DNA of 64,000 bases, taken from the NCBI GenBank assembly GCA_961205875.1, contig OY540815.1:24055638-24119637 (forward strand). Direction: 5' to 3'. Origin of the DNA: Sialis fuliginosa (lineage: Eukaryota > Arthropoda > Insecta > Megaloptera > Sialidae). Below, piece after piece: positions 24,149 through 36,563 of the stretch. A model generated the notes under the pieces. That model ran no database searches. It had not been told where the DNA came from and was given only the letters and a program-made list of their open reading frames with translations. The position numbers and the translations under genes were made by a program. Position 1 is the first letter of the stretch. Each line of letters starts with the position of its first letter.

Positions 24149-24455
24149 TGTTCGGTATTATAAAGGAGCTAGCAAATTTGTTAGCTAACAAGCACTTTCA
24201 AATGAAATATCAAACAGTTCTTTTGGAGTTTGTTGAAGACTTTGACAAGTTTCGCGCACGCGTTGTAGTAAGTAAATACCAACGGTATTAAAACAGTGGT
24301 GATGTTATGAAAATTATTTTGTACGGTGAAAGTTGCCAACTGTGTTACAATTAGTTGAAGTGTCACTGCTCTAAATTCCATAGATACTAGTACAGAATTA
24401 ATACCCCATTTGAAAGTAATTGCAAGTTTTGCTAGCTCCTTTATAATACCGGACA
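24149..24455. mobile_element. Family I MITE copy 3, complete, TAA duplication
   Basis: 307 bp with ~60-bp inverted termini (left TGTTCGGTATTATAAAGGAG; right complement TGTCCGGTATTATAAAGGAG), flanked by TAA at 24146-24148 and 24456-24458. A 3-bp TAA/TTA duplication is typical of PIF/Harbinger. Confidence 0.75.
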
Positions 24456-24627
24456 TAAATGGAGTTAATTAAAACTTATTATTATTATTATTATTAATTG
24501 GAAACATTGTAAATATATTTTACATTTGTATGTATATATTATAAAACAAAACGTCTGTCTGTCTGTCTGTTAGTGCGCTTATCATTCGAGAATCACTTAT
24601 TTTGTTACGTTAGGTATAATGACGAAA

Positions 24628-24812
24628 ATAGTAGATTCAGAGGACAGACACACAGACGGACGGACAGACAGACATTGAACGAAAAGTGTTTGTCTTGATG
24701 TGAAACGATAAAAAATCAATTTAAAATTTAAAAATCGGAGAACAATTTTTTTGTCTCATTCTAAAACGATCACAAAGCTTCTCGTATCTTCGATATTGCG
24801 GGGAAGCAAAAG
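24628..24812 (-). repeat. Family A copy 5, terminal part only
   Basis: From TAGATTCAGAGGACAGACAC to ATATTGCGGGGAAGCAAA. The internal and 3' segments are absent. Confidence 0.7.
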
Positions 24813-24819
24813 CAGGAAA

Positions 24820-26130
24820 TTGAAGTAAATTTCAATCGTCAATTTTAGAGATTTAAAAAAGAGTTAAAATCGATGAAATATCTATAAATACAAAGCAATA
24901 ATAATTAAAATACAAAAACGATACAGTCAAATGCATTACAGTTCTTGTAAACTTCCACCCAAATTAAAACAAACTTACCAAAAACATTAAACACATCCTA
25001 ACAAAGCATCCCCAAACGAGAACAATGTTTTTCACATGCTAATTTATCGTCAACAGCTCCATTTTCAAAGGCAATCTCCAAAACTGTTACTTTCACCAAT
25101 TACAAGCGAGTTAAAAAAAAAAAAAAACGCGTGCGTCGTTCGTATCTCGGAAATCTCCAGAAGATTCCCATTCATTAGCCTGTATTAACATTGACCCGGA
25201 AGCAAGGATACCGGATAAACATGAGGTACATAATGTTGACTACTTAACGACTCTATTAAGGGGTAAGACGCGGGATTATGAGAAGCTACTGACTGGATTC
25301 GGAAACGTCTCTGCACCGTGGCGACGTTTATAATAACAAAGTGCTGTTGCGGTAAAAATAAAAAGTAGGGCGTGGATGAACTTTACTAACTTAGGGGGGG
25401 GGTAATTATGTTTTAAAATGTAGTTTATATGCTGTGTTTTTTGGTGGTTATTAATCCTTAATATATATAAAGCTCAACGTCTCTCTGTCTGTCTGTCTGT
25501 CCGTTAGGTTATCCGATTTACTTCTTTTTTTTTAATTCATAGGTACGTTCTCTGGCCAGGTTATAGGCTATATTTTATTACGTTAGGTAACATTACAACT
25601 AAGCCACTAGCTATTTTATATAATTTTGTAAACTTTATTTTGAATGAAACGGATATTTGAGATTGAATATTTTTACTTTCTTATACCATGTATATGAAAT
25701 GTACATATAGTATAAGTAAGTATAGTGAAGCCGATTTTTTTATCTATTTTGACCTTCCCTGAATCCATTCTGACTATTTTCGCCATGATATCTGTGTGTC
25801 TGTCTGTCTATCGGTCTGTAAGCGCTGTAACTCAAATACTACAAATCGTAGAAGGGTGAAATTTTATATTTAAGATTAATTTTTGGCTGGGAAGAAAACG
25901 TCCTATTTTTGAAAACGATCTTTCAACCGGATACGGATGTTTGCCTACGTCGATTTTTGAATTTTTCGAATTACTCTGAAACAGTGCGAAATAGAGAAAA
26001 ATGGGCAAGTTAAAATTGGAGGTAATATCATTATCTATAATTTATGTTCTATTCATTTTTCGTAAAAGCGAATTTTTGAAAAAAACAACAATTTTATTAT
26101 AATTCAAATTGTTCATAACAGAGGACAAAT
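24820..26130. other. No gene proven; single-copy islands and CTGTCTG repeat
   Basis: 24930-25350 is single-copy and relatively balanced. 25480-25560 has CTCTCTGTCTGTCTGTCTGT followed by GTTAGG; 25790-25830 has another TGTCTGTCTGTCTATC tract followed by repeat-like sequence ending near 26100. Confidence 0.35.
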
Positions 26131-26202
26131 ATCTGCCATGAGTTTCATGGGACTTTCTTATACGTATTACAGAGATTGAACAGTGCGTGTGTTTGCCATA
26201 GA

Positions 26203-26576
26203 TACCATGGGACTTTCTTATACGTAATACTGAGAGTGAACAGTGTAGGTGAATCTAAATAATAACATAAAAAAATTCTTTCTGACTAAATCATAAATGT
26301 TGGAAAAAAATGTATGGGGAATAAATTATAGATAATAACATACTCGACATTTTTAATCTAAAACATTTTTTTCTTATTTCAAAAATAATTAAAAAATCCA
26401 AAAACATCCATTTTTATTTATTACGTTAAAAAAAATCACTTGTTATAAAATAGAGAGAATAATATTACCTATATTATTAATTTTGTTCTATCTTGTTAGT
26501 TTGTTAGAAATGTTTTAATAAACAAAGAATCACGTATACAATTCACTGTTAGGATTACGTATAAGAAAGTCCCGTG
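26203..26576. mobile_element. Element with GGGACTTTCTTATACGTAA ends
   Basis: TGGGACTTTCTTATACGTAA at 26208 is inverted at 26555 (TTACGTATAAGAAAGTCCC); a third copy in direct order lies at 26149. Lone ends occur at 46295 and 60790. Target duplication not clear. Confidence 0.5.
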
Positions 26577-26638
26577 GTTCCCAAGGCAAATATTTTTTTA
26601 TTGAAATTACAAATATTATAAAAAAAGTAGCATATTTA

Positions 26639-26970
26639 TGTCCGGTATCATAAAGGACCTAACAAATTTGTTAGCTAACAAACACTTTCAACTGAGGTAT
26701 CAAACATATATGACAGTTCTTTTGGAGTTTGTTGATGACTTTGACAAGTTTCGCGCACGCGTTGAAGGTAAATACAAACGGTATTAAAACAGTGGTGATG
26801 TTATGAAAATTATTTTGTACGGTCAAAGATGCCAACTGTGTTACAATTAATTGAAGTGTCACTGCTCTAAATTCCATAACTAATCCATAGATACTAGTAC
26901 AGTATTAATACCCCATATGAATGTAATTGCTAGCTAACAAATTTTGTTAGGTCCTTTATAATACCGGGCA
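26639..26970. mobile_element. Family I MITE copy 4, complete, TTA duplication
   Basis: 332 bp, left TGTCCGGTATCATAAAGGAC, right complement TGCCCGGTATTATAAAGGAC, flanked by TTA at 26636-26638 and 26971-26973. Same Harbinger-like signature as copy 3. Confidence 0.75.
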
Positions 26971-27505
26971 TTACAATAACTATTTCGAATTTTTATCTAT
27001 ATATGTGCACCTAATCTATTAAACCTATAAGGATAAATCGAGCACTTGACCGAAATTCCCTTTATCTTTCCACTAAATCGAACAATAGAACCAATCATGT
27101 TTACTTAACACAACTCCGACAGCTTGTTTTTTTTCTTTGCGCGGACTGTGCGTTATGACAAATAGTCAATTTTCGAAGAATTAATTGATCGGCTTGCAAT
27201 TCTGATGTGTCAGACACACTCGCGTTGCGCGTGCCGAGCTTTTGATGTCGGCGAACAGCCGATAATGCTGCGAAACGTACGTACCGACTAGGTAGTTTAA
27301 TATAGATATGCTGCTGTTAATAAAAAAAAAATTTTAACGATGAATTATCAAAATTTCATTAACGGTATGGAAAACTATACATGACTTTTTTGCTCTATAA
27401 TATTTTTTAATATAAGAAAAATGTCAATGAGATTTGTCAGAAATAAAACTGTATTATAAATATTAGTTTTCTAATATCCTAATGTCAATAAAATAATAAT
27501 AATAT

Positions 27506-27652
27506 TACTGGTTTTACTTAATCCATTACTGGAGAAAAAATATAAAAGGTTATAATTTAAAAAAACAAACTATATTTGCGGACTTTGGTAATTAAATTGA
27601 TTAAATAAAGAGTTACTTGTTTTATTAGTAACATGAGTTCATGAGAATTACC
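27506..27652 (-). mobile_element. Family B copy 5 fragment
   Basis: ACTGGTTTTACTTAATCCAT through TTAGTAACATGAGTTCATGA matches the middle of the family; it ends where the GTGCAGTGGGG element begins. Confidence 0.7.
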
Positions 27653-27654
27653 TA

Positions 27655-28114
27655 AAAAGTGCAGTGGGGTAAGTGCAGACCGGTTTTTGCATAGTTGGAC
27701 TTTGAACCCATATATTTTCAATCTGTTATATAAATACTTAATATTTTCAGAATCAAATGATTGTGCAGTTATTACTGACTAGTTTAAATTGAATAGGACG
27801 CCAATTTTCTTTGTATATTTGCATTATAATAGGAAATTGTAAAAAATGTCAACTACAGTGCACTTGCCCCGAAAATGGGGCAAGTGCATTACCGCTTTGA
27901 AGCATTATTACATATGATATGGGGCAAGAGCAGAAATTGAATACGCCTAGTATAAAATGCTTTTTACCGCATCAAGATACGTTGTTTAGTTTTGGAGTAG
28001 TGAACTTTTTAAACAAGTTGGTATTAACATTTAGTAGTTCACTACATATTAGCTATTACAATTTCACTCGTATTATAATAAAAAGAACCCGTTAATGCAT
28101 TTGCCCCACTGCAC
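27655..28114. mobile_element. Element with GTGCAGTGGGG inverted ends
   Basis: Left GTGCAGTGGGGTAAGTGCA, right TGCATTTGCCCCACTGCAC (19 bp, two mismatches). The core has a second inverted pair AGTGCACTTGCCCC / GGGGCAAGTGCATT at 27856-27890. Pogo/Tc1-like ends are possible; target duplication unclear. Confidence 0.6.
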
Positions 28115-28119
28115 CTTAC

Positions 28120-28515
28120 GTATTTATAATAATTCCCTTTCATCCATTCTGTATATGTACCTCTAAGTATCTCTCTGATTACATAACTATATCTAAGGAC
28201 TAGAAAACACGCTTGAATAAATCTGTCGTTATAGATTTATTTAAAGTTAATAAATCTCAAACGTTCCTTTCAGAACCGGGATTTTAATCGCGTCGATTCA
28301 CATTCATTAAAACAACTCCCAGACCCCCCCCTCCCTACTCTCTTTAACTAGACATAATTACTGTATAAAATTCTTTTTCGTTCATCGTTACTGCTAGCAA
28401 CACTCAATGTATTTATCGGTAAAATGGGGTTAGTTAATAGTGACTCACCTCATACAAGGGGGTGGGGAGAAGTGGGGGGAGTTTATAGATTAGTTAATAA
28501 TAAATAAAAAGTTAT
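28120..28515. other. No gene seen
   Basis: Mixed sequence with a C run at 28324-28332 and G-rich 28458-28482. Confidence 0.3.
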
Positions 28516-28519
28516 TATA

Positions 28520-29147
28520 AAGTACTGGCACCAGTCTTGGACGCTTACTTTTTTCAATCTCTTTATTAAATCAATTTAATTACCAAAATATAGTTTTTTT
28601 TTAATTATAGCCTTTTATTTTGTCTATTTTTTTTCTCCAGTGATGGACACTTGCTAATAATACCAAAATGATAAGTAATACGACACAAAATTTATGAAAT
28701 AAAGAATCGTAAAATTAATAGTGTGATAATATAATAATTAAATAAATAAGATTCCACTGCAATATGTGACGAAATGTTGGCCGATAACACGACCAAACCG
28801 ACGCGGTTTACACCCAGATGCCAAGATCCATATCAAGATCACCGCGGAAGCCTCAAGACTTGTATTAAATTAATTAAATTAAACTAATAATTAGTTTAAA
28901 TGTCCACCATTTTGACACCTATTGGCCGATTGTCATCAAATTAAGCTGTTTTACAGTTAAGTGTCTATAGATTATGATTCAGTAATGGCAGTATATAAGA
29001 GTCCAACACTGGAGTATTATCTAAGACTGACTCCATCTTTAAAAATAATAATTAAAGTTTTTTTTTTTATAATTTTAATTAATTAAGTACATTAAATTAC
29101 ACAAAGATTCAACACTGGGGTATGATCCAAGACTAGTGCCAGTACCT
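28520..29147 (+). mobile_element. Family B copy 6, complete, carrying a SINE-like insert
   Basis: Left AAGTACTGGCACCAGTCTTG, right GACTAGTGCCAGTACCT, flanked by TA. A family J unit sits inside at 28747-28868, at a different internal site from copy 4. Confidence 0.75.
28747..28868 (+). mobile_element. SINE-like family J unit inside family B copy 6
   Basis: TCCACTGCAATATGTGACGA through AAGCCTCAAGACTT, same length as the 11.7-kb unit. Flanks do not give a clean duplication. Confidence 0.65.
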
Positions 29148-29149
29148 TA

Positions 29150-30648
29150 TAAAGTATTAGAAATCGTTGTACCTCATAAGGCATTATATTTATTAAATAA
29201 AATATAGAATGTAAATATATAAATCGATATTTTTAATTTTTAGACAGATGACAGATACCGGAGATGAGGCGTGGGCTCCCTTCACCCCCCCCCTCCCCCC
29301 CCCTCGTGTTTAAGTAAAGCTTTGGCGATAACGAGAGGTTTTGTCGTTCGTTGATGATCAGTTCCTTATTATCCTGGCACGTGCCTTTATTATGAAAAAA
29401 TAAACGCTGCTCCACTCGAACTGAAAATTTTCTTTTTTTAATTTAAATTTGTTGTTAATGATGTATATTAACATAATTTTGTAGTAGGTACATCATTATA
29501 TTTTTCTCCCACTGTTGTTCGTTTATTTAACAGTACTTTAGTTAGATATATATATATATAAGAAATGTTTAATATGTATTTAACTATTATTATTATTATT
29601 TGAATTAAATTTATAGGATATTAATTTTTTTTTATATATTTTTAAATATTTTTTATATATTTACATTATTTAAAAAAAAGTTTACTGATTTGCATACAAA
29701 ACATGGTTTATTGATTGGTAATTCAGATACAAAAGAAATTTCTGGCAGCGTTAACTGACTTACGCCGGGCCCTGTATAATAAAATAGTGTTTTTATAGTT
29801 AATTTTGATTTTTATTCTTAAAGTTGATGTTTCTATATGAAACATTTAAATTTTAACCATGAAATTTCAGTTTAAAAAAAATGGGGTTGGCATATTTGAT
29901 AGACATTTTTTGTATTGTCTATTTGTTCTGACTTGACATGAAAATTACTGCACCGATTTTGATGGAACTTTCACTGAAATCCTCGAGTTAAGTTAGGCTA
30001 AAAAATTTTCAATATTTTTCCTCCAATTATTTTATTTGTACAGATTCTAAAAAACTTTTGTTGATTTTAAATAAATTTCAAAACCATTTCATGTTGTTAA
30101 ACTTTAGTTTTAATTATTTTTCAACAGTAATTTGTGAAGCCAACCACTTTTACATCACGTAAAATTTACAAATATTCGTATAATATGATAAACATACATA
30201 TGTTAAAAAAAGCCATAAAACATATTTTAATACGACCAACGAATTGCTCTACATTTAAAAACGTGCCTGTATGATATTGCAAACAACACACATACACATA
30301 CACACTTACACACCCACCCACACACATGTGCTTCCACATATGCGTGGAGGGCCCTCGTATCGTTCTAGCCAGAGCTAAAAGCACTTGAATACGTGATTTT
30401 TACACATGACAGAGACCTCCAGTGGTTTGTATTAAACATTCTTGAGTGGTTTATGAAATTATGTAATGCGCCCCCCCCCCCTCACCCCCATCCCCCCCCC
30501 ACCAAACGTATACAAGACTGATCCCGATGTGCCGTTACTATGTTGCAAAAATAATAGAAAAAGTGCAAAAATACGAAATATGTATGTAGTCAAAATTCTA
30601 AGTGTTTTTGTAATATGGTTCAGTAGCAAGAAGGCTGTGACTTTTTGG
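29150..30648. other. No gene seen; C/G runs, microsatellites, repeat piece
   Basis: C runs at 29286-29304 and 30470-30500, TA repeats near 29550, CA-rich 30285-30330. 29925-30010 (TGTTCTGACTTGACATGAAA then GATTTTGATGGAACTTTCAC) recurs at 57335-57405. Confidence 0.4.
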
Positions 30649-30649
30649 T

Positions 30650-31206
30650 TCCTCATCGAATAAAGATACGAGAAACTTTGTGATCGTTTTAAAACGAGAT
30701 AAGAAAATTGTTCTCCGATTTCAAAATTTTAAATTGATCTTTTCGTTTCAGGTCAAGACAAACATTTTTCGTCCAGTGTCTGTCTGTACCCTGAATCCTT
30801 GTCATACGCATAACTCATGAATCACTGAACCAATATTAATGAAACTTGGTTGGATGGTTGGGTCTGGCTTGAGAAAGGTTCCATTTCAAAATCATTAAAA
30901 TCGTGTGTAAGTGGGAGGGGTGACAATGTGATATCCCAAAATATTAATTTTTTCAAGATATCTCAAGAACGATACATGTTACGTGAAAATTTTATAGAAC
31001 CTTTTTGTAGAGCATTCGATTTCATTTAATATATTGATATTTACTTTCTTATAAAAAATTTGGAACTAATATTTTTTTAGTAAAATTGCATAAAAATTAA
31101 ATGGTTAACCAATACCAGGCAATTTTTTATTCAAATTGTTCAATAATTAACTACCTTTGTTGAATTTACCACGAGGAAGCACTGTGCATTTACTTGGCAG
31201 ATGTTT
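30650..31206 (+). repeat. Family A copy 6
   Basis: GATACGAGAAACTTTGTGAT through CACGAGGAAGCACTGTGCAT and TTACTTGGCAGATGTTTT; both ends present with an internal deletion. Confidence 0.75.
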
Positions 31207-31990
31207 TCCAACTTCGCATTTTTTGGATTTTTTTTACATACTATTTATTTTTCGAAAATACTTTTTTTTAATTTAAATTTCTTGGCATTCTTTTTTACAA
31301 AATCAACCATCTTATTTTTTTTAAATGTTGTTTGTTTCTCCTATTTGATGTGAGAGAAACGCTTGCACGTACAACATATAAAAACGGGGACACAAATAAG
31401 GAATGGAGGTTGCCTCTGTGCCTGTCAGAGCAGGATTCGACATACAGTACGGCAAGGTTGTTTAAAATTAGAAAATACTTTTTTCACATTAATTGACATA
31501 ATCACTTTGGCAAGTGATCTTCAGTAGTTCTAGTATAGTACATTAATATTGAATTGCCATCAACAAGTTTAGGGTGTAATAACCCCTGAAGTACGTTAAA
31601 ATACATATATCGGTTATTATGTAACAGGCACATAATGTATTTGAGTGTTATATAATGGGGATAGCTATCGGCCGCACTCGACACATGTTAGCGGTTGTGG
31701 TTCTCTCCGGTTCGACCGGTTCGACGTATATATACCCACAATCCTCTTCTGTTTAATATAGAGGTGTCGCTAAGTAATGTTATAAGTGAGATCTCAAGTG
31801 AAATTTCAACATCATTTTTTTTTTTAATCGATACTTGAAATGTGTTGCACGTTTAGCAAATTTTCTAATGACAGATTTAACAGGCCCGGATGAGTAATTT
31901 TTCACTGGGTCTAAAATAATAATTTTAAAATTTTTGTTCTACAATTTACTAGTGTTTATTTTGGAATATTGTAAAATTAGCATTAGAAAT
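31207..31990. other. No gene proven
   Basis: 31330-31800 is largely single-copy with GGTTCGACCGGTTCGACG at about 31710. No supported exon. Confidence 0.3.
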
Positions 31991-31998
31991 TACCCATT

Positions 31999-32735
31999 TT
32001 TCTTGTATTTTAGTCGATATTTGTATGACGCGTTGAAGTTCACTGCAGGAAATTTCACTAAAAAATTTCGAATTTTTGATTTCGTTAAAAGTATGTTTAT
32101 TGTATAGAAAATGACGTGAAAAGTTGTTTGTTTCAAACCGCAGGTCTGTATCACAAACCGTTCTCGAGATATAGCCTCTCAAAGTTTTAGTTTTTTCAAA
32201 TTTTTGGAGAAAAAAGGCCATAACTTTTGAACGTGTGGTCGGAATTGATTTTAGTCAACGGATTTGGAATCAGCGTGTCAAAATCTATATAATGACATGT
32301 ATAATACCATAAAACTCGGAAAAAAAATTTTGTGAAAAATCGAAAAAATTCAAAGGGGTATACCTTAAAAAAATGTTGATTTTTGACGAAATTTTTTTTG
32401 TCGGATTTTAAAGTATTCTACATGTCATTATATAGATTTTGACACGCTGATTTCAAATCCGTCAACTAAAATCAATTCCGACCACACGTTCAAAAGTTAT
32501 GGCCTTTTTTCTCCAAAAATTTGAAAAAACTAAAACTTTGAGAGGCTATATCTCGAGAACGGTTTGAGATACAGACCTGCGGTTTGAAACAAACAACTTT
32601 TCACGTCATTTTCTATACAATAAACATACTTTTAACGAAATCAAAAATTCTAAAAATTTTAGTGATATTTCCTGCAGTGAACTTCAACTCGTCATACAAA
32701 TATTGACTAAAATACAAGAAAATAAGATGTAGAAT
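31999..32735. repeat. Foldback C2, long near-perfect hairpin
   Basis: Same family and arm structure as C1, differing by scattered substitutions. Right flank GATGTAGAATCATTTAGTTA matches the right flanks of C1 and C3, so the mobile unit extends slightly beyond the symmetric part. Confidence 0.85.
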
Positions 32736-32739
32736 CATT

Positions 32740-33290
32740 TAGTTACTAAAAAAAAAGTAGTGTAGGTTACGCCATAATGAATCCACTCACGAAGTTTCAG
32801 AGGAGAATTCTTTATTTCAAAATTTAAAGCCGGGACCGAGAAATAGAAATAAGTACATAATAAACTACCTAACAAGATAGTGAAATGTAAAATGTAAAAA
32901 TTCAAATATCATATATACCTGTATCACACAAATCATTTACCTAGTAACTTATAAATAATAATCTGACACAACCTTTGCCTGATGAATGTAAAACCCGAAG
33001 CTTTCTGCAGAATAATTTCATTTTCTAGAGCAACGATGTAATGTATATTCCATGTAAATATACTAAACTATATTTCTCAACTCGCAACTGCATATAACTC
33101 CACATATCGTTGTTCATATCGCATATAAGCACAAATAGTGGTTTTTGAAAAGATACTTGATTTTCAAATAAAAATAGATATTTTGGGTCAATAAAATTCA
33201 CTTTTTTCATTATTATTTTTTTTTTTGAAAATACTGCATGTAACAAGATTCTTCCCTGAAAGAGTATAGAGACAAGAAATACATTTTTTT
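32740..33290. other. Single-copy AT-rich region, frame without known domain
   Basis: A 93-codon minus-strand frame (33025-33306) covers much of it but runs into the family B end at its start and shows no family signature, so it is not called a gene. Confidence 0.3.
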
Positions 33291-33294
33291 TATA

Positions 33295-33787
33295 GTGTAG
33301 TGGCACCAGTCTTGGATATGATCCCAGTAATGGTTATTTTTAAATTAAATGTACTGAATTAAAAATATGTGTTGATATTTGATTATTACCATTTCTGAAT
33401 ATGAATCTATATACATTTAACTGTCTTACAGCGTGATTTGATCACATGAGGCCAATAGGTGTCAAAATGGTGGACATTTAAACTAATTATTATAGCAACT
33501 GCTTTACATTGTTTCAAATCTGACGATTCCTTCTTTTGTATTTTTTGTGTCATTAGCAAGTGTCCATCACTACGTGCCCATTACTGGTTTTACTTTACCC
33601 ATTACTGAAGAAAAAACATAAACAAAATAAAAGGCTATAATTAAAAAAAACGAATTTTGGTACTTAAATTGATTAAATAAAGAGTTACTTGTTTTATTAG
33701 TAACATGAGTTCATGAGAATTACAAAATTTTATCCCAAAAAACAGTAAACCTTGCTCTTATAGCGGCCATAACTGGTGCCAGTACCT
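33295..33787 (-). mobile_element. Family B copy 7
   Basis: Left TAGTGGCACCAGTCTTGGAT, right TATAGCGGCCATAACTGGTG then CCAGTACCT. Contains GTCCATCACTACGTGCCCAT and ACATGAGTTCATGAG blocks in the expected order. Confidence 0.75.
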
Positions 33788-33799
33788 TATTTAGGAAAA

Positions 33800-35410
33800 T
33801 ACACTATGCCATGGACCATAGTTCTAAGACCAATCTATTTCAAACTCCATACCAACAAAAATCATCGCATTTATTAATTCAAAACAAACCCATAAAAAAT
33901 GTAACCTCACATTCCCTCAAATGAGATAAAACACAAATTTGAACCTGCTTGTGATAAAGGCACACACAGACACACAGACACACACACACACATGCATGCA
34001 TGAAATTTAATATGCATGAATAAGTTAGAAACGTTCCTACGGGGCTTATTCCCTTATAAGCATCCTTTTTATCCTTTTTTCTTCAACACTATACTATCTG
34101 CATATTATTTTGCGCCCTCTACAAAATAGGTAACGACGCTTCAACACTTCGTGAGCATTTATATGATATTGGTACACAGAGCTGGATGCTGTTACTTTTG
34201 TTGTATCTTTGTATAAAGAATACTGTTGTGTTCTCGATTTACATATTGTTCGTTCATTAAATGTCATATTTACTTGATGTAAGAGGCATTACAATATACA
34301 TCATTTGTATTCAAGTACTAATTTAAATATTTTTATATCAATTGTCCCATTTTACTTCCATATTCCGAAGGAAATGGAAGTATTGTGCGGCTGTGCGTGT
34401 GTCTGTAGAATTTTATTTCGTTCACGATAACTACTATACTGAATTATTTTTGAGGAAAATGTTTGTCTCAGTGAGTACTCCAGACCTATTGATTTTGGTG
34501 CTAATCGGATAAGGGGTTTTGGAAATATTCGAAATTTTGTAACTTTTTTCGTCTAAAAAATGAACATTGCGAGTATTATCTCACTAATTTTGATAAGATT
34601 AGGTACACTTGCAATTCAATTGAATCTAAGGGACATTTATTATTTGTACGTGCCCAAACAGCCATTAAAGGGGTGAAAAACACACTTAAAATTTGAAATT
34701 TGAATACTAATAATATGTCATTAATTCATGTTGCCTTGGAAACAAATGCAACTAAATTCAAATTGTCAAATTAGTTTTTCTACGAATGTGTATTATGTTT
34801 TGGACATTAGAAAAGTAATATTTATATACAAATGGCAAAAAGAGCTGTAACCGTCGTAAAATTTATATTCATAGTAGTAGATTATATTAATAAAACATTT
34901 TTCAAAAAATTTATATTTAAAAATTATTTAAAAAGATAGAAAGAACATGGAAGTCATGTATGGTTCTCCATACCGATATTTACAACGTATATTATGTACA
35001 TTTTCTGTCTTAATATTGATTAATAAAAAAATTTAGGCTAAAGGAGCTTTAAATTGGTTGATAATACTGGGTAATAATATACAAAAATTATTTCAGTTTT
35101 TGTCTCACCGATATATTGTACTAAACATACAAATATATGTGTATATGTATATCATTGCAGTAGTCTATCAGAATCTGGCTCAAGGCAGAAGGAGTTTACT
35201 GGATCTCAGTTCTTCTTCTTGTTCTTCTTTTACATACTTCTCTGTCCTCTGAGGATTATTCAAACGGGTGAAACTTAAAGAGGATAAAGTCTTCGGGATT
35301 CAAAATGAACCTTTGCAACCTTTCTCCTTTGGTTTTTTACATATCTTGTTTCTGTGTTATTGATTTATATGGTCTCCGCGTCAAGACAGACTTATGCATA
35401 TGTAGTCTAC
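33800..35410. other. No gene seen; CA tract and repeat-like sequence
   Basis: CA/CAGA tract at 33958-33996. 34365-34700 (GGAAGTATTGTGCGGCTGTG then a GTGTCTGT stretch) looks like an old interspersed repeat. 35205-35235 is a TTCTTCTTGTTCTTC tract. Confidence 0.35.
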
Positions 35411-35417
35411 ATTTTAG

Positions 35418-35560
35418 AGTCGCATGCAGAAATGGTCGACCAGGTTTAATTGAAATTCGCGTATCACAAAGTTAGTAAACTCCCACAATTTGATTATAAT
35501 AATATTTAAATCATTTGTACCAAGATATTTTGTACTCTTCGTTTATAGTACTCACAGAGC
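35418..35560 (+). mobile_element. CAGTCGCATGCA MITE fragment
   Basis: GAGTCGCATGCAGAAATGGT then GCGTATCACAAAGTTAG and CTCTTCGTTTATAGTA; internally deleted. Confidence 0.55.
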
Positions 35561-35561
35561 C

Positions 35562-36377
35562 GGCCTTAGCAAGTCTGGCGCCCTATGTAAGATTTATTTT
35601 TCCGCCCCCTCTCACTAAAAAATTGATAAACTAACAAAGAAGTAAATTGAATAGTTAATATCTCAGCTTGGCGCGATCCTACAGACTCAAATATTTTTTT
35701 AAAATGTAGCTTACATTATTATCTTTAAGAGGATCACGCACTTAAAAACCCTCGCGACCTCCTTCCCTTTTTAAAAACAAATTAAAACTCATAAACTAAC
35801 AAAAAACTCATAAGCTAACAAAGAAGTATATTGAATAGTTATTATTAAATAAAAAGGTTTTTTTTATATAAAACGCGAATCAACTCTATTTTAATGCAGA
35901 TCAGATGTTTACGAATGCTCGGCACTAACCGAATATTAAAAAAAAGGTTCAGTTTGGTTCCATTGCAAATACACGTAAATCGAATCGACGTAAACCGAAT
36001 GCTATACGTGTAACTATTGTATTTTTTTGTGCGCAATTCACAGTATAGAGTCTCTACTGTATGAGCTGTTTATGTACAAACATAAAGCACGAATATGATG
36101 TGCAGTGAGTAGAAATTACTCCCTTTTGTATGACCCTTGGGCTCTACGCTGTCACATTGTCACATAATAAGATTATTCAAATTGGATTTGGAATAAAAAT
36201 AGAGCTGAAAATGTGTTTATGTACATACATGTACACGCATACATATGTGTTTTGCACTAACACATGCACATATATCTGTCCCTTTTTATGTCCAACATGT
36301 ATACAAATGTGCACGTACAGGGCCTTCATTAAGAAAATGTACTAATTTTTTTACAAGCTTTTATTTAACTTCACGTC
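35562..36377. other. No gene seen; direct repeat and hAT-like end
   Basis: CAGAGCCGGCCTTAGC at 35555 resembles a hAT end. CTAACAAAGAAGTAAATTGA ATAGTTA (35630) and CTAACAAAGAAGTATATTGA ATAGTTA (35815) are direct repeats ~185 bp apart. 36220-36310 alternates CA and GTACA. Confidence 0.4.
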
Positions 36378-36430
36378 TAAGGCGGCTGTTACACTATCAA
36401 ATAAATATGTCAAAGATTTGATCATATATC
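36378..36430 (+). mobile_element. Solo end of the GGCGGCTATTACACTATC family
   Basis: TAAGGCGGCTGTTACACTAT followed by CAAATAAATATGTCAAAGA, about 185 bp left of the complete copy; no matching right end. Confidence 0.6.
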
Positions 36431-36563
36431 AATTATGTTTATATTTATTTTAATTCACTTTTTTTATTTTTAAAATTCCTGATTTATTCATAAAACTTAT
36501 ATAAAAAATAGTAAAAGTTAATATTAAATTCTCATTTGAAATCAGCGTGTAAAAATCTACTTA

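Noticed and set aside
24975..25100. Minus-strand peptide AVDDKLACEKHCSRLGMLC with a C-x3-C spacing like part of a CS-alpha/beta defensin
   Set aside because: No first cysteine, no signal peptide, and a stop right after the third Cys; a short chance match cannot be excluded.
31949..32221. 90-codon minus-strand frame with an AFFLQKFEKTKTLRGY start
   Set aside because: Lies in the left arm of foldback C2 and is repeated noncoding sequence.
33025..33306. 93-codon minus-strand frame
   Set aside because: Begins within a family B terminus; no recognised domain or splice context.
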